From: Cryptomeria japonica
Lineage: Eukaryota > Streptophyta > Pinopsida > Cupressales > Cupressaceae
Direction of reading: 5' to 3'
Assembly (NCBI RefSeq): GCF_030272615.1
Contig: NC_081407.1
Span: forward strand, 153,407,048-153,471,047
Length of the DNA stretch: 64,000 nucleotides
Position 1 is the first letter of the stretch. Each line of letters opens with the position of its first letter. The notes under the pieces were generated by a model. It searched no databases, was not told where the DNA came from, and saw nothing but the letters and a program-made list of their open reading frames with translations. Below, in pieces: positions 43,542-56,508 of the stretch. The position numbers were made by a program, and so were the translations under genes.

Positions 43542-45374
43542 TACCTTCAAAACCATCTCCAAACATTAGCAGACCAGAATTCGAAAATCTCCACTCTGTA
43601 TAAACATTAGATTTTTTATTCTTTAATGCTGTAATATATAAACATGTGTAAATCATTGTACTGTTTTTATTGATCAAAATTTACTTTGAATCGTTATACT
43701 GGATGATCAAGAAACAACTGTCTTTATAGAGCTGGTGGAATTGTAATTCATTTTCATATTTTATAATCATTTGCTATTCTTATTAAAATATTAAAAACTT
43801 GTCACTTGCTTATCCCATTCTCTTGACGTTACTACTTTGCTCAAGTTGTTTTATATAAGCATTGCACATATATGAAGGGCCTGCAAATTGATTAGTATTC
43901 TTAAGCTTTTGGCCTGAAAGAGTGACGTAACATAAACAAAACAAAGCATGGTGTTCACTTGCTCATTAATTTGTCTATGTCTGTGTCTTTATCTGTAAGC
44001 CTTGTATTTGTTCATGTATTCATCTGCCTTGTTTGAAAATCCTCTTAAGTACTTTGTAATAAGTTAATTACTTTACATGTTACAGTTAAATTGGATATAA
44101 AATTGAGTTGCCAATCTAAGCCTATGAATTAGTCACCTTACTTGTTTATATTTTAAGGAATACCCCTTAAGTCTAATAGAGATTAAAGGAGAAAGGGAAG
44201 AGATATCTCTCAGGTGTCGATCATGTCTAACTTTGGTTTTGGTTGTCTCACTGTTTCATGTATTAATGGTCATTTTAAAGTTAACATGTCCCTAAATTAC
44301 TTACATTCTTAAAGTACAATTACAAACTAAGTTATTTGTGTAAAATGGGAAAAAAACCAATATAAGGGTTGTCATTATCAAGGAAAAGGTAGTGTTGTTG
44401 TCAAGTTGATAACCCTAACATTTATAAATAGTAAGTTTATGCATGTAAATTTTTGTTTTGTCATCCTACATCAATGTAAATGGAAAAGAAACTTAATCTC
44501 TTAACCCCATTCATTGACAAATCTATAAATTGAGTACATTTGTTGTTGCCTTTTGATTTATGATATTATTACATGGGTAATTTTAGAGATTCATTGAAAT
44601 ATTTTTTAAAGAATAGGTAATTCTTGGGAATATGAGAAATTTGTGCAAATATTATATCCTAATAGTGGATATTAATATTTAAATTTGAGTGACAACTATG
44701 TAGAGCAAAGAATGAGTGAAGAAGAATAGTGATAAAAAATAATACTATCTCGGATATTGAAGGAAAGAGAAATATTAAATGGAAAGTCAAGAATTTAGGT
44801 GCATCTTAGAATCTCATATAAAAAGGCCCATGACGTTAATATAACATGTAGATCTTATCTTTTACTTATTGACTTCAACTTATTATTTTGATGTCTCTTA
44901 TAAATAATAAATTTTATGTGTCTCATTTTTCAAGATCAATTTAAGAGATGGAAGGGGGTGTGGAGGAGAATACTAAAAAAGATAAAGGTTTCAGGTTTTC
45001 AAATCATCCAATTTCTAACCCCCTGGAATCCACTCAAGACCCACTACTTCAAATCCTAGAAACAACTCCATAGGCACCCTTCTTGAAAAATAAGAGGAAG
45101 AAGTCATGATATGTGGGGAAGCATTATGTGAAACCAAAATAAAATATGTAGGGAACAAACAAAAATTAATGAAACTTCTAATAATGAATTTGATTAATAA
45201 ATGGCTCACCCTTAAGCTAATTTAACATATCTTCAAAATACCTAAAGAGCTACAACCCATGCCATAGAAACCTATCACATAGAGATAAAGGTAAGGAAAG
45301 AAAGACGAATCCTAATAGATCCATAGCCCAATGTAGGCCTAAAAGTCAAGAAAAGCAACATTGCAAAAGTTGCA
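43542..45374. other. AT-rich spacer
   Basis: No gene, repeat or structured RNA recognised. Minus ORF 45015-45209 has no supporting motif. Confidence 0.5.
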
Positions 45375-45416
45375 AAAAGTTGCATGACAACTTTTCAAAG
45401 TTGTCATGCAACTTTT
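45375..45416. repeat. Perfect 20-bp inverted repeat with 2-bp loop
   Basis: Left arm 'aaaagttgcatgacaacttt' (45375-45394) and right arm 45397-45416 are exact reverse complements around 'tc'. A partial 'aaaagttgc' precedes the left arm at 45365-45373. It would form a cruciform or hairpin. No gene is adjacent that it could terminate. Confidence 0.9.
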
Positions 45417-48249
45417 CCACCTAATAGGTCATAACCTTAGTTTGGCGTTGGGAACCCTAACCTTGGCACACACACTGAGGCAAAGACATTATAAATTGGT
45501 GCAAACCCTAAAATGAGGGGTTAAATGTCAGATTGTATGGCCAAAGGGTAAAGACCTTGACTGTGACTGTGTTTTTGTTGCCAGTCGGCACAAATGGAGC
45601 ATTAAAAGGTTGACAATGGATTGTTTTGCAGACTAAACTGTGTTGAGAGACTTGTATTGTGTTTATACTTTCATTTTGAGCATTTAGGTTAGGTTTGTTG
45701 TACCATTTTTGGTGTGTTTGTAAATACTTTGCAAATTTCTTCTTTACTGTCCAGTTTTGGATTATTTTGTGTAAATGGGTTGACAACTCCTATCCCCATT
45801 GTGGAAACACCATGAAACCATGGAGAAGAGGAGTGCAGACCCTGTATAGTATCTCAGAGGAAGCAGGGCCCTTGAAGATGCAGGAAAGCCTTTCAAAGAC
45901 CCACTCCTAGGTGAGACTAGATTGTGCCCAGCTAGGAAGGGTTAAGGTTGCAGAGGTCCGTGAGAGCAAGGAAGGACAAGGAAGGAGACACCCTTTGGAA
46001 GAGTTGTAGAGGGGTGTGTGGAGAATCATTGGTGAGAAGGAGGAGCTTCCACCAATCCATACAAGGTGGTGAAGACAGCAAACCATCACTGTGACCCTGG
46101 CAGGCCTAAAAACCCTCATAAAAACCCTCAAAAACCCCTAAATTCACCTAGGGTAGTGTACGGACACTTGGAGGCCCAAAACTAGGAAAATATTTGAGCC
46201 TTTGCCAAATCAATAGTAGTCCCTTTGGGAATTTTCACAAGTTTGGGCATCATTTGCAAGAGGGAGCCCTAAAAGTCCGGAATGGAGGCCTAATTGGGCA
46301 CGTTCCTTGTAGCCCTATTTTGTAGGAAAGAAGCAAAATAGTGAGATCAGTAACAAATAGGAAGGTCAAAACCTCTTGGGGGCACATGAATGGATGGAGA
46401 ACTATGTCAAAGACCTATCCTATCCTTGCTAGGACCTGAGAAGGTGTAGGAAGAGTTAAACCCTCATTAGCCTATGTGAGGGTTTTTGAAGCTTGTGAGT
46501 AGGTGAGACCTTAGGAGAAGAATCACATGTTGTTGGTGGGTGGATTGGGCAAGGTCAGGGGATTCCACAAGCAAGGGAAGTCCTAGAGACCCAAGGGTGT
46601 GTTTGGAACACCTGGTGATCCAAGGAGAGGATCAAAGAGCATAGACTAGGCTAGTCTATCCCATACCCATTCCCATCATTGATGTCAACTGATATGGAAT
46701 GACTACCGGTATGAGTGATGTATGTGCAACACTGTCAAGGAGAAGTACAGGTTGAGATATATTTTATATCATCTTGTGTTGCAGGACACCAGTAAAGTAA
46801 GGATGAATGACCACTAGAGTCACTGGTACACAAGTTAGTGCCTGACTTGTGTGGATGGAATGGTAAGGTGACCAGTACTGGTACAATATATCACTAGTAA
46901 GGAAAGGATGTCAACTGGTAAGTGATGTGTTGACATGGAAAAGTTAGATCAACAAAGTGAGTGGTTGTCCGCCGACAATGCTCATGACCAGTGTACAAGT
47001 CAGATGGCCAAGGTGTTTGAGCTATTGTTTGTGATGAAGAGGCAGAATGCTACCTAAATCACATCAACACTAGAGGAGAAGAATGAACAGGTCACAGGTC
47101 ACAGGTATGATGTGAGGTTGCAGAACAACAGGAGTCCCAAAGATGTCGTCACTATGGGAAGAGATGACTGACAAAGAAAGTGCCAACACCGAATCACATA
47201 TGTTTGTTTAAAGGTTTGCTGCACAAATAGGGAAGTCACATAAGTGCATTGCAGGATGCAGAAGATAAGGGGTTACTTCACCGATACAGATAAAGAGTAG
47301 TGATTTTGTCACTTTGACAAACCAGTTGGGATATGATCAGAGTTGATCAAGAAGAATGCAAGGATGAACAGATGCAGATGTCTTCCTACTTTGTGGGAAT
47401 GTGCTTGCTTTGGATAGACATGTTTGATGACCGGTTAAGGAGTTCCACAGGTAGTTAAACATAGTACCGACATGAGGAGTTAACCGATATAGTGTAAGAT
47501 ATTGGCAGGGTTAGTAAACCAACAAAAAAGAGGAACCGATAGAATGTTTAGTCGATGATCCTATCTGGCAGTTGGTTGACATGGATGTCGCATGGAGTCA
47601 AGGTGGCGAATTTGTATGTAGCGGTAGATGGAGTGTGCACTAATAAGGTAGTTGCACAATTGGTCAACATTAATGGTAGATCTCGTAAATCATGGGATGT
47701 GTTGTAAATTTGTTGCATAGGTTTGTGGCTTGAGGTCTGGAGGACAATAGAGAGCTAGCTCAGAGTGATTGAGGAGATCGAGACAGATGAAGGAAACCGC
47801 AAAACCAATCTTGGTGTTTGACCAAGAAATCAACTGACAAGGTAAAAAGAAAATTTTGAAAGATAGAAGGCGTGATCAAGAAGGCAAGATCTGATTGGAT
47901 TTGGTTTGCCTCCAAGGAAGTGAGGAAACCCTAATCTCCCAATGTTTAAATTGTTTTTTGGCAAGAAAATTAGTTGATAAATATGGAAGCCAAAATCAGA
48001 GATGGTTGCCACTGGATTAGAGAGTAGAGTTGTTGCATAGAAGAAGAGAGTGCTACTATGAAATGATTGAGTGTTACTTATTCTTTTGAGAGAAAATCAA
48101 TCAGGTACTCGATGAATATCTAAGAAGAGACTGAGTGTGAGGGAGAACCAGGTTGAAGTGTTCAACCTAGCAATGTCGAACCGGTAGTGGTTATACCAAT
48201 AGAGAAGAAGTGAAGAAAACTGTGAAGAAGGCAAACAGTCGACCGACAG
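45417..48249. other. Unassigned sequence, probably degraded retrotransposon
   Basis: No ORF above noise and no domain motif. From about 46670 to 48240 the sequence has the 'accggt/ccgat' texture and 'cattgatgtcaac' phrases seen in the SIRE-like elements here, so it may be a decayed leader or LTR of the element whose RT starts at 48250. 45417-46660 (richer in G: 'agaggaagcagggcccttg') is of unknown origin. Confidence 0.4.
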
Positions 48250-49381
48250 AGTGTGGACTGATATGGTGTGTAGGCTACATAAAGCCTTGTATGGATTGAA
48301 GCAAATACCTAGAGCATGGTATGAACATTTACACTCCCATCTTGTGAAGATTGGATTTGAAAGAATAAGTGAAGATAGCAATATCTATCTGAAGTCAAAA
48401 GGAGAAAAAATTCTAATCTGTGAAGTGTTTGTTGATGACATAATTTTTGGTGGAGATGATAAGATGAGCCATGCGTTTGCAGATGAAATGAAGAAGGAAT
48501 TTGAGATGTCACTAATCGAAGAGATAAAGTTCTTCATTGGACTACAGATTCAACAAATGAAAGATGATATCTTTAGCACTCAATCCAAGTATTTTAAAGA
48601 GGTGTTGAACACCTTTGGCATGGAAGACAACAAACCGGTTGGTACACCGATGATGACCGATTGTAAATTGTCAAAAGAAGATGATTCAGCGTTGGTGAAT
48701 GAGAAGGAATAGCGGTTAATGATTGGTAAATTGCACTATGTAGTACACAGCAGACCAGACATTGCACATGCAATGGGCATTGCTGCACGTTTTCAGAAAA
48801 GTCCAAGAGAATCCCACTTGGTAGCAGTCAAACGGATTCATAGATATCTAAAGGGAACTATAGATTACGGATTGTGGTATCCATAGAATAATGATTTCAA
48901 TCTCAAAGTGTTTACCGATGTCGATTGGGTTGGTAATGTGGATGACCGGAAGAGCACAACCGATGGTGCATTCTTTCTCGATGGTAGACTAGTCTCATGG
49001 ATAAGCAAGAAGTAGAGTTGTATCTCTCAGTCCACAGCAGAAGCAGAATATGTAGTAGCATTTATGAACTATACTCAGATAATTTGGATGAAGTATGTAT
49101 TAAGTGGTTTCAATGTCCTTGTATCTGAACCGGTGAGTATATTTTGTGATAACACAAGTGCAATTAATATTTCCAAGAATCTGGTATTGCATGCTAGAAC
49201 CAAGCACTTCAAGCTCAATTATCATTTCTTGAGGGAGAAAGTTAAGAACAAAGAGGTTGTATTGGAACATGTTTCCAGTAAGGAGCAGTTAGTAGATATA
49301 TTCACCAAGCCTCTACCAAAGGCTACATTTACCTATTTAAGAGGTGAATTAGGGGTGTTGTCCCTTCAAGAGGTGACCTAA
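48250..49381 (+). pseudogene. SIRE-like copia RT/RNase H remnant
   Basis: Plus-strand copia polymerase lacking everything before the middle of RT. 48268-48320 reads CRLHKALYGLKQIPRAWYEH; the active-site FVDDIIFG is near 48427-48450, with Phe in place of the usual Tyr; FFIGLQIQQMKDD follows. After TAG near 48711, RNase H continues with RPDIAHAMGIAARF, DVDWVGNVDDRKSTTDG, STAEAEYVVA, FCDNTSAINISKN and EHVSSKEQLVDIFTKPLP. Further stops occur near 48885 and 49013. The last frame (49064-49381) is open to its stop. A double polypurine tract and the LTR at 49629 follow. Confidence 0.88.
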
Positions 49382-49500
49382 AGGCATGTGCTCTACATCA
49401 GTCAGGTATTGCATTGTCAAATATTTTAAAGATTGATGTGTTGAAGGATGCTACTCCTCAGGGGGAGCAGCATAGTGGAACATGGAAGCTTGTGCCTCCA

Positions 49501-49628
49501 CTTTGGCATTGTTGTCAAAGGGGGAGAAGTGTGAAGCAGAGAAGATATCTCCAGTATTGAAGACATATAATATGGAAGAAGATGTAGAGATATCTTTGTG
49601 TATTTCCATCAATGCCAAAGGGGGAGAT
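49501..49628 (+). other. Double polypurine tract of the SIRE-like element
   Basis: An upstream copy 'ggcattgttgtcaaagggggagaag' (about 49505-49529) and a terminal copy 'tgccaaagggggagatt' ending at 49628, abutting TGTTGG. This is the same two-tract arrangement as at 10287-10458. Confidence 0.75.
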
Positions 49629-51117
49629 TGTTGGCATATGTGCAGAGTTTGATGACATGATGATAATGTATGTTGTCATTGATGTCAATATGCTGAAGTG
49701 TGAACCGGTATGATGAAGTGTGAACCATTATGTTGAAGTAAGTAAACTGGCAAGTGAACTAGTATAATGAAGTGTGAACCGGTATGTTGAAGTAAGTAAA
49801 CTGGCAAGTGAACCGATATATGCAAAGTTTGTATCGGGTTTTCACTTGATATGACTACCGGTTGGTAGTCTCAGGTTTAGGGTTTCCGGCTGATGCATTC
49901 CAAGTCTATGCGATTCGACCGACGACATCCTGTGATGAGTTAGCATTGAAATGAAGATTAGATCATGTTGCCATGTTAGCCTTGTCCACGTGAAGGATTT
50001 CCTTGAGGATCTTGCATGAGAAGGTTGATTCTATCTACCTCAGGAATGTGCAAAATCTTAGTAAATGGTGGAGAGTGCGTGATGGGTTATCAGATTCCAG
50101 AAGCAGTGAAGAACGAACGATGTAGAACATCTTGAGATTTGTTCAAGATTATTTTACCCTGTAATGTGATTAAATGGTTAGGATTGGACCGACTGTATTG
50201 TTAACCTAGATGCTTAGGGTTTTAGGTTTTGGCCACTGACCTAATTGTTATCTATAAGGTTGATGATGATTTTCATTTGAAGTTGTTGGCAAATGAATGT
50301 ATATGAGGTGATTCTTTCTAGACCGAAGAAGTGAGTAGAGATCTATAGAGTGTGATTGCAGATGTAAAGGAACTAAAGTGGATCTGCCTTGGCATTGAGT
50401 GTTGTTATCAGATCAGTGTATTACCTGTTGACTTCTAACCATTTAAACAGCTGGAAAATCCCTTTACTGGGTAGCTTTAACATGATTTTTGTAAATCCTT
50501 TAACAGCGTGACTCAAAATAATTGAGTTCTTCAAATCCTCTTGCGAGGTAACCTTTAATAGGGTTTTAACCTCTAACCGGGTATTTAGCCATCCCTTAAC
50601 TGGGTGATCCCTAGCAAGATCGGTTCCTAGAAGAACTTGTCGTAAAGTCTGTAACCGGACTAGGCTCCTAACAGAGTGAACTTCAGAAAAGTTCAAGAAC
50701 AACTTATGGGTATTCATCCCCACCGTGGTTTTTCCCAGTTGGGTTTCCATGTGAAAAAATCAGTGTGTTATGTGTGATGCTTTTTCATGTGATGATTTAG
50801 TGTTTTCTGTTAAGTGGTAATGCATGTTGGTCTAATGGTCATTGTATTTATGATGTATTACTTTCTTAAGCATATGGGGTTAGTTCAGATGAGCTATTAG
50901 GTTTTGAGAAGTTCTAAGTGTTACCATTTTATGTCTTCTACAGTCTTACTGTGTTTTACCGATATTGTCTTGGTTTAGGTTGGTCATGTTGTTTGCCAAT
51001 TAGTGCAATCTTTGCAGTTTAAGTTGCCGGAGAATTTTTTGTCTGTCCTGATTCACCCTCCCCCCCCTCTCTCAGTACTTGTTGGGTATTTATTGTTCAT
51101 CCTTATTCATCATTCCA
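49629..51117 (+). repeat. SIRE-like LTR 1
   Basis: Starts TGTTGGCATATG. Contains 'ccccaccgtggtttttccc ... gggtttcc' (50717-50750) and the C-rich box 'gattcaccctcccccccctctctcag' (about 51050-51075). Near 49710-49830 a unit of about 65 bp with 'gaagtgtgaaccggtatg' is repeated. The right edge is set by analogy with other LTRs. It is the likely 3' LTR of the RT at 48250. Confidence 0.65.
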
Positions 51118-51198
51118 CAGGGGGAGACTTGTTTGGCATTTCTTGGTACTTTGATGTTTTTCACATCTAGTGTTGCCATCAATGCCAAAGCGGGAGAT
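51118..51198 (+). mobile_element. 3' tail of a second SIRE-like element
   Basis: A polypurine-like 'cagggggagacttg' (51118-51131) and a terminal 'tgccaaagcgggagatt' ending at 51198, before LTR 2. The tail has no coding sequence of its own, so most of the element that owned it is deleted. Confidence 0.6.
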
Positions 51199-52401
51199 TG
51201 TTGGCCATTTGGTGGAATTGATTATGTGTTGCATTGATGTTTTGTCATCAATGTCAACACTAGTTGTTTGGATTCTTTACCGACACCTTTCTGGTCCTGG
51301 TAGGTTGAGTGGTTTTTGGTTAACTTAGATCCAGTATGATCTAGTTAACTCTGGTATAATCTTGTGATAGAATTGGCTTGTTCATAATGCCTATACTCAT
51401 ATTTGGTTAGTTGGTTTCGGACTTGTGATTGGATGCTATCCTGCTTACACAGAAGATTGGTTTTTGGTTCCGACGAGGGTTTCACCGGCAAATCTTTTGG
51501 TGGAGATCTTTGATGCATTGCATAATTGGTGTTGGTGCAGCTTATGATAGAGTTTTGGGATGTTGTTGGTAATCTTGTTCGAGACTTGGTGTTTGGAGAT
51601 CATTGCTGAAGTGTGTGGACCTATTCTTGGTCTCGGTTGATCTAGGTTAAGGATCGCTATTAATGTAACATGTGGATAGGAATTATTGTTGTATTTTCGG
51701 GATGTCTTATGTGTTGGATATTATTTATTTTAGTCTAAGGTTGACATGGTTTGTAATAATGTAATTGGATAATTGTTTGGTAGCCGACTTGATTGTTTAT
51801 GGTTGAGGGTTTGTATAAATAATATGTAAGATCTCATTGTAGATTATCATGGTTATTGTAAAAGGTCATGGTCAAGGAATGTAGTGTGCGAATATTGTAA
51901 TATCATTCAGACAGAGGATTTGGTCAATCAATGGAGATCGAATTGGGTTTGTAAGAGGATTTAGTCCTCTAGTATTGAGCTTAACCAAAACTGTACTCAG
52001 GCATAGGAGATGTTATCTTTTGCAATTCAACACTTGTCTAGATTGTAGTCTAGATTTGTATGTAGTCAGTGAGACTCCTTTTGTGAAGGGCAGTGTGCTC
52101 TAGGTTGTTAGCCTTCCTACAAGTGTAGGCCCCTTCATTGTAAATTCACATACTTATTGTAGAAGTATTATCTAACTGTGGGTAGGCTTCCCACCGTGGT
52201 TTTTGCCTTTACCGGGTTTTCCACGTACAAATCTTGGTGTTATGTGGATGGCTTTTATTTTGTGATTATTTTTATTCTTAATTTGATTAACTGCTATTCC
52301 AGTATTATTGTTTTGAATTGATAATGCTTTCAGTAATCTGTGACAACTGATTCACCCCCCCCCCCTCTTAGTTGTCTTTCGGTAATCTGAACTATCTAAC
52401 A
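51199..52401 (+). repeat. SIRE-like LTR 2
   Basis: Starts TGTTGGCCATTTGG and ends 'actatctaaca'; about 1203 bp. It carries both family boxes, 'tcccaccgtggtttttgcc' (52189-52207) and 'gattcacccccccccccctcttag' (about 52348-52371). LTR 3 sequence follows without a gap. Confidence 0.75.
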
Positions 52402-52786
52402 TTCATTTCATTGTATATTCGCGTTGTAATTAAATTGTAAGTTAGTGAGACTTCCCTGAAGGTTGTAGCCTTCCGGGCAATTGTAATTAAGTAGTGAGCT
52501 CTAGGCAGTGAGCCTAAATGCAAATGCATTCCCCATCTATGGAATATTTATGTACTTCTGGCCATAATATATGAATATTGTGCGTTCCAGTCCCACCATG
52601 GTTTTTCCCTTTCCGAGTTTCCACGTAAAAATTTTGATGTTGTGGATTTGTGGATTCTTTGTTGCATGTTTATGTTCTTTTCTGTTATACATTGCTAACC
52701 AGTGGATAAAGAATAAGTTTGTGGATTTGACTCCTAGTAGATCACTGATTCACCCCCCCCCCTCTCAGTGATCCCTGATTCTAACA
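52402..52786 (+). repeat. SIRE-like LTR 3 (3' part only)
   Basis: Contains 'tcccaccatggtttttccc' (52590-52608) and 'gattcacccccccccctctcag' (52746-52768), and ends 'gattctaaca' at 52786. Only about the last third of an LTR is present, so the LTR 2 element probably inserted into or recombined with it. Confidence 0.7.
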
Positions 52787-53164
52787 TTATCTTCATTGTG
52801 TCATCAATAAGGCTAGTCTTCTTTATATGCTCTTGCATGTACTCCTTTCTTGTTCATGTACTTAATATATCACTTGATTGCAATTTTTGAAGGGGGGAAA
52901 TGGTAGAAAGATCAATTTACCCATCATGAGTTGGTAACTTGAGCAGTTGCAGAGTCACAATTGACTCAAATTGTACACGAAAACCTAGTAGGTCTTTAAA
53001 GAATCAGTAGCACCTCCATCAACACTTGGACCATTGGAAGAAGCCTCCTGCTTCTTAACTAACCTTGCAACAATAACCTAAGCTTTCTCAAGAAAATTAT
53101 CTTCCTTCCTCTCTTCACCATTAACCTCTACTATACTATTATTTTCCTTTCCTACTTCTCCAAC
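52787..53164. other. Spacer between copia LTRs and the gypsy-like blocks
   Basis: No gene or repeat recognised; AT-rich. Confidence 0.4.
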
Positions 53165-56100
53165 TGTAGCATCCTAAACTGTACTCACATACAATTTTGT
53201 CCTCACTTTGGTGTTTCATCCTCCAGGGCCTAACCGAAGCATTGATTATGCTCACACCAACTATCAAACACAATTTTTCGTTGTCTACACTATCTCCCCT
53301 TGATCATGGAGCCCTGATTTCTAGGACCATGGCACTGGGCACCATGGTATTCTCAAAAAGGGCCAATTTTGGGGCCTCATAATGGCCACCTAATTTGGGT
53401 GAGTATCTAGATCCTATGTCGCTCGATGTCATAAAATTTAATTATTTTTTTTATCAACAAGTATAAAAGGAGGTTTACCCCTCTCATTATAAACCTAATA
53501 AATACAGAATCAAAATCTACACTCAAGCAAATTCAAGTGAGCAAGCAATTAGTATTCTATCAAGCATCAGAGTAGAATTGAAGTCAAGATTCAAGCATTA
53601 GAGATGGAATTCATGTTCTATGTTTTATGAAGACAATCTACATGAAAACCTAATTCCTTTGTGGAGACAAACAAAAATTCATGAAAGGAATATTACTATT
53701 ATTTTAGTCATTTTCAGCCTTTCCCTCAAAAGGAAAGTATTTTACTATAGTAATTTATTTACATTATCAATTCAAATTCATGGTTAATTCCAAAATTTAG
53801 GTTTGACCTGAGGAAAACCCCCATTCCCAACAATTTCTCCCTTTTTTATATGTGCAAGAAATAGGTACAAAGCTACATTCGGGAGGATCGACAAAATTCG
53901 TAGAGATGATCATGTTCAACTTTTGATCGTGGGAAATTTGAAGGACCATTGCGAATTGATACTACCTAGCCCCAAAAAATCAAGTTTAAATTCTAAGAAT
54001 AGATTTGAAACATCTTCTTCTGCTCAAATCTATGTTGGTGGCTCTGTATGACATCTATAGCTCACTATTTTTGTCAACTTTCTTCAATACTTCACTATCT
54101 TGACCTAATATTCAACAATTCAAATCAAATCAATTTAAGGGGGAAAGAGCCCTATCAAAGGAGCCTAGAATCTTATTAGAATCTTGGTCTACCAAGGCTA
54201 GATCTATTAGATTCCTCCCCTCCATAATGTAATGGTGAGTTAGGTCATTTAATGGTTTTATTATCTTAATTTAACCCTAAACGTAATTTTCCCACCATTA
54301 TATTTTTGTGAACCCGACTTCTTGCACCTTAATTTATGATTGTGATCTCAGATCTGATTTGCATGCATTTTCAAATTCAAATTCACACTCATAAGTTTTA
54401 TTTTCAAGTGAATTACATAAATTTAAAGGTTAACTTCACACAAACCCTAATTTATAATTCTAAATTTAAAATTGTGGGATGCATAATTTGGATTTTTATC
54501 TTGGATCTGTTTGTTTATGCATTTTAAAATTTAAATTTGCACTCATAGATCTCATTTTGAAATTTGAATTCATTTACATAAATTTAGAGGTTAATTTAAC
54601 AAAAATCCTAATTTATAATTCTAAAATTCACTTGTGGGTTGCATAATTTTTCAAGTTTATATTCAGATCTGATCTTTATGACATTTTATGTTATGATTTA
54701 GAGGCATTTATCTTGAAAATTCACAAATCAAGTTGCTTAATTAATTGGTTAATCAATCATTTTTACAAAAAAATGCGTTCTTTAATCACAGTTATAGATA
54801 TGTGCATTCAAATTTTCCTCCTTTGTGCATGAGTTTTGTTATCATTAGTCCTACATACTGTAGAATCCTAAATTGTACTCCCTTACAATTTTGTCCGCAT
54901 TTTGACCCTCACCTTGGTGTTCATTCCCTGAGGCTTGAATAGAACCTAATTATGCTCATATTATGAAAATTTGCCACCATTTTCACTTCACACATCATCA
55001 TGTCCCTTGATTCCAGTCTCTAATTGGCTAGGACTAGGGCGTGGCATGTTGGTCCTCCCAATTAGAACCCAAATTTGGGCCCCTTAATAGTCATGTGGTA
55101 TGAGCAGGAATCCTAATCCCATGTCAACTCATGTGGAAAAATGAAGTTGTTTTTTGACAAGCAATATAAAAGGAGGTCTACCCCTCTCGTTTTGATATAT
55201 AATATGAATCCGGCAATAATATTGATCCATCAATTCAAGCAATCAAGCATTCAATTTCAAGTGAGAAAGCAATCAATCTTCCTTCAAGCATTGGAGCAGA
55301 GATAAAGTCAAGATTCACACATTGGAGTTGGCATTCATGTTCTATGTTATTGAAGACTTCATGAAACCCTAATCCCATGTGAAGAAAAACAAAACTTCCC
55401 TAAGGAAAACCCCTATTACCCTAAGGCAAACCCCTATTCCCAACCTATTTCCCTTCTCTAGTGTGCACAAGAATAGGTATGGAGCTACGATCTTCAGAAT
55501 AAGCTTTATTTACAATGACGAATCGATCCCCCATTAGAGTGCAAAAAGTGTGGAGGACCAAAGCGAGCACCATACCCATTCCAACAAATCAGGAGCTCCT
55601 TCTACAAACAAATCTGAATACATCTACATTTCTCAAATCCAGGTTCGTGGCTCGATCAGAAGTCTGTAGCTCGTTGTTTACGCATTTTTACATCAATTCG
55701 TGCACATTTACCCTAATTTTAACATTTTTACAATTCAACTCAAAAGAGGGCCCAGTCAAATACAAATCCAGTAAATCCAATAGCATTCTCATTCCTTATC
55801 CTTGTTGCTTTGTGGCTAGATCTATTGGGTTTACCTCCTCTTTTAATGTAATGGTCCCCAAGTAAAATATTAGCGATTTTCATACATCTAATGGTGCAAA
55901 CCATAATAATTTTCACAATTACATTTTTGGTAAACCTGACTCCTTACACCTACAATTCTGATTTATGTTCTCAAATCTGAGTGTTTATGCATTTCAAATT
56001 CAAATTCACATTTGCAAGTTTAATTTTTTATTGAATTTTAAAAATTTAGAGTCTAAATTCACAAAAAAACTAATTTTTAATTCTAAAATTGAGCATGTGG

Positions 56101-56473
56101 GTTGTCTGATTTGGATTTATTATTTCAGATCTGATTATTCATTTAATTTAAAATTCAAATTTTCCCTCCTAGATATCATTTTCAAATTGAATTACATAAA
56201 TTTAGTGGTTGAATTTACAAAAACCATAATTTAGAATTCTAAAATTTACCATGTGGGTTGCATAATTTTTCAAATTAATTTTCAGATCTAATCTCTATGA
56301 ATGTTATTCTATGATCTAGATGCATTTCTCTTTCAAATTCACAAATCAAACTGCTTAATTAATTGGTTAATCAATCATTTTCATAAAATTTCGTATTGCT
56401 TCTTAATCATAATTTTGAAATTTAAATTCAAATTTCTCTCCTTTGTGCACAAGTTTTACTACCATTAGTCCTA
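53165..56473 (+). repeat. Two tandem LTR/leader-like blocks ahead of a gypsy gag
   Basis: Block 1 (53165-54858) starts 'tgtagcatcctaaactgtactc' and block 2 (54859-56473) 'tgtagaatcctaaattgtactc'; both end with 'cattagtcctac'. The order of recognisable phrases is the same in both ('caattttgtcc', 'cttggtgttc', 'gtcaagattcaagc', 'aattcatgttctatg'), at clear but reduced identity. Each block also has an internal 130-150-bp repeat containing 'cataaatttaaaggttaa' and 'cctaatttataattct'. TGTAGAATCC would suit an LTR start. The adjacency suggests unequal recombination or a solo/nested LTR. Confidence 0.6.
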
Positions 56474-56508
56474 CCTATAATATTCCTTTGAGAAGAAGTT
56501 GTACAATT

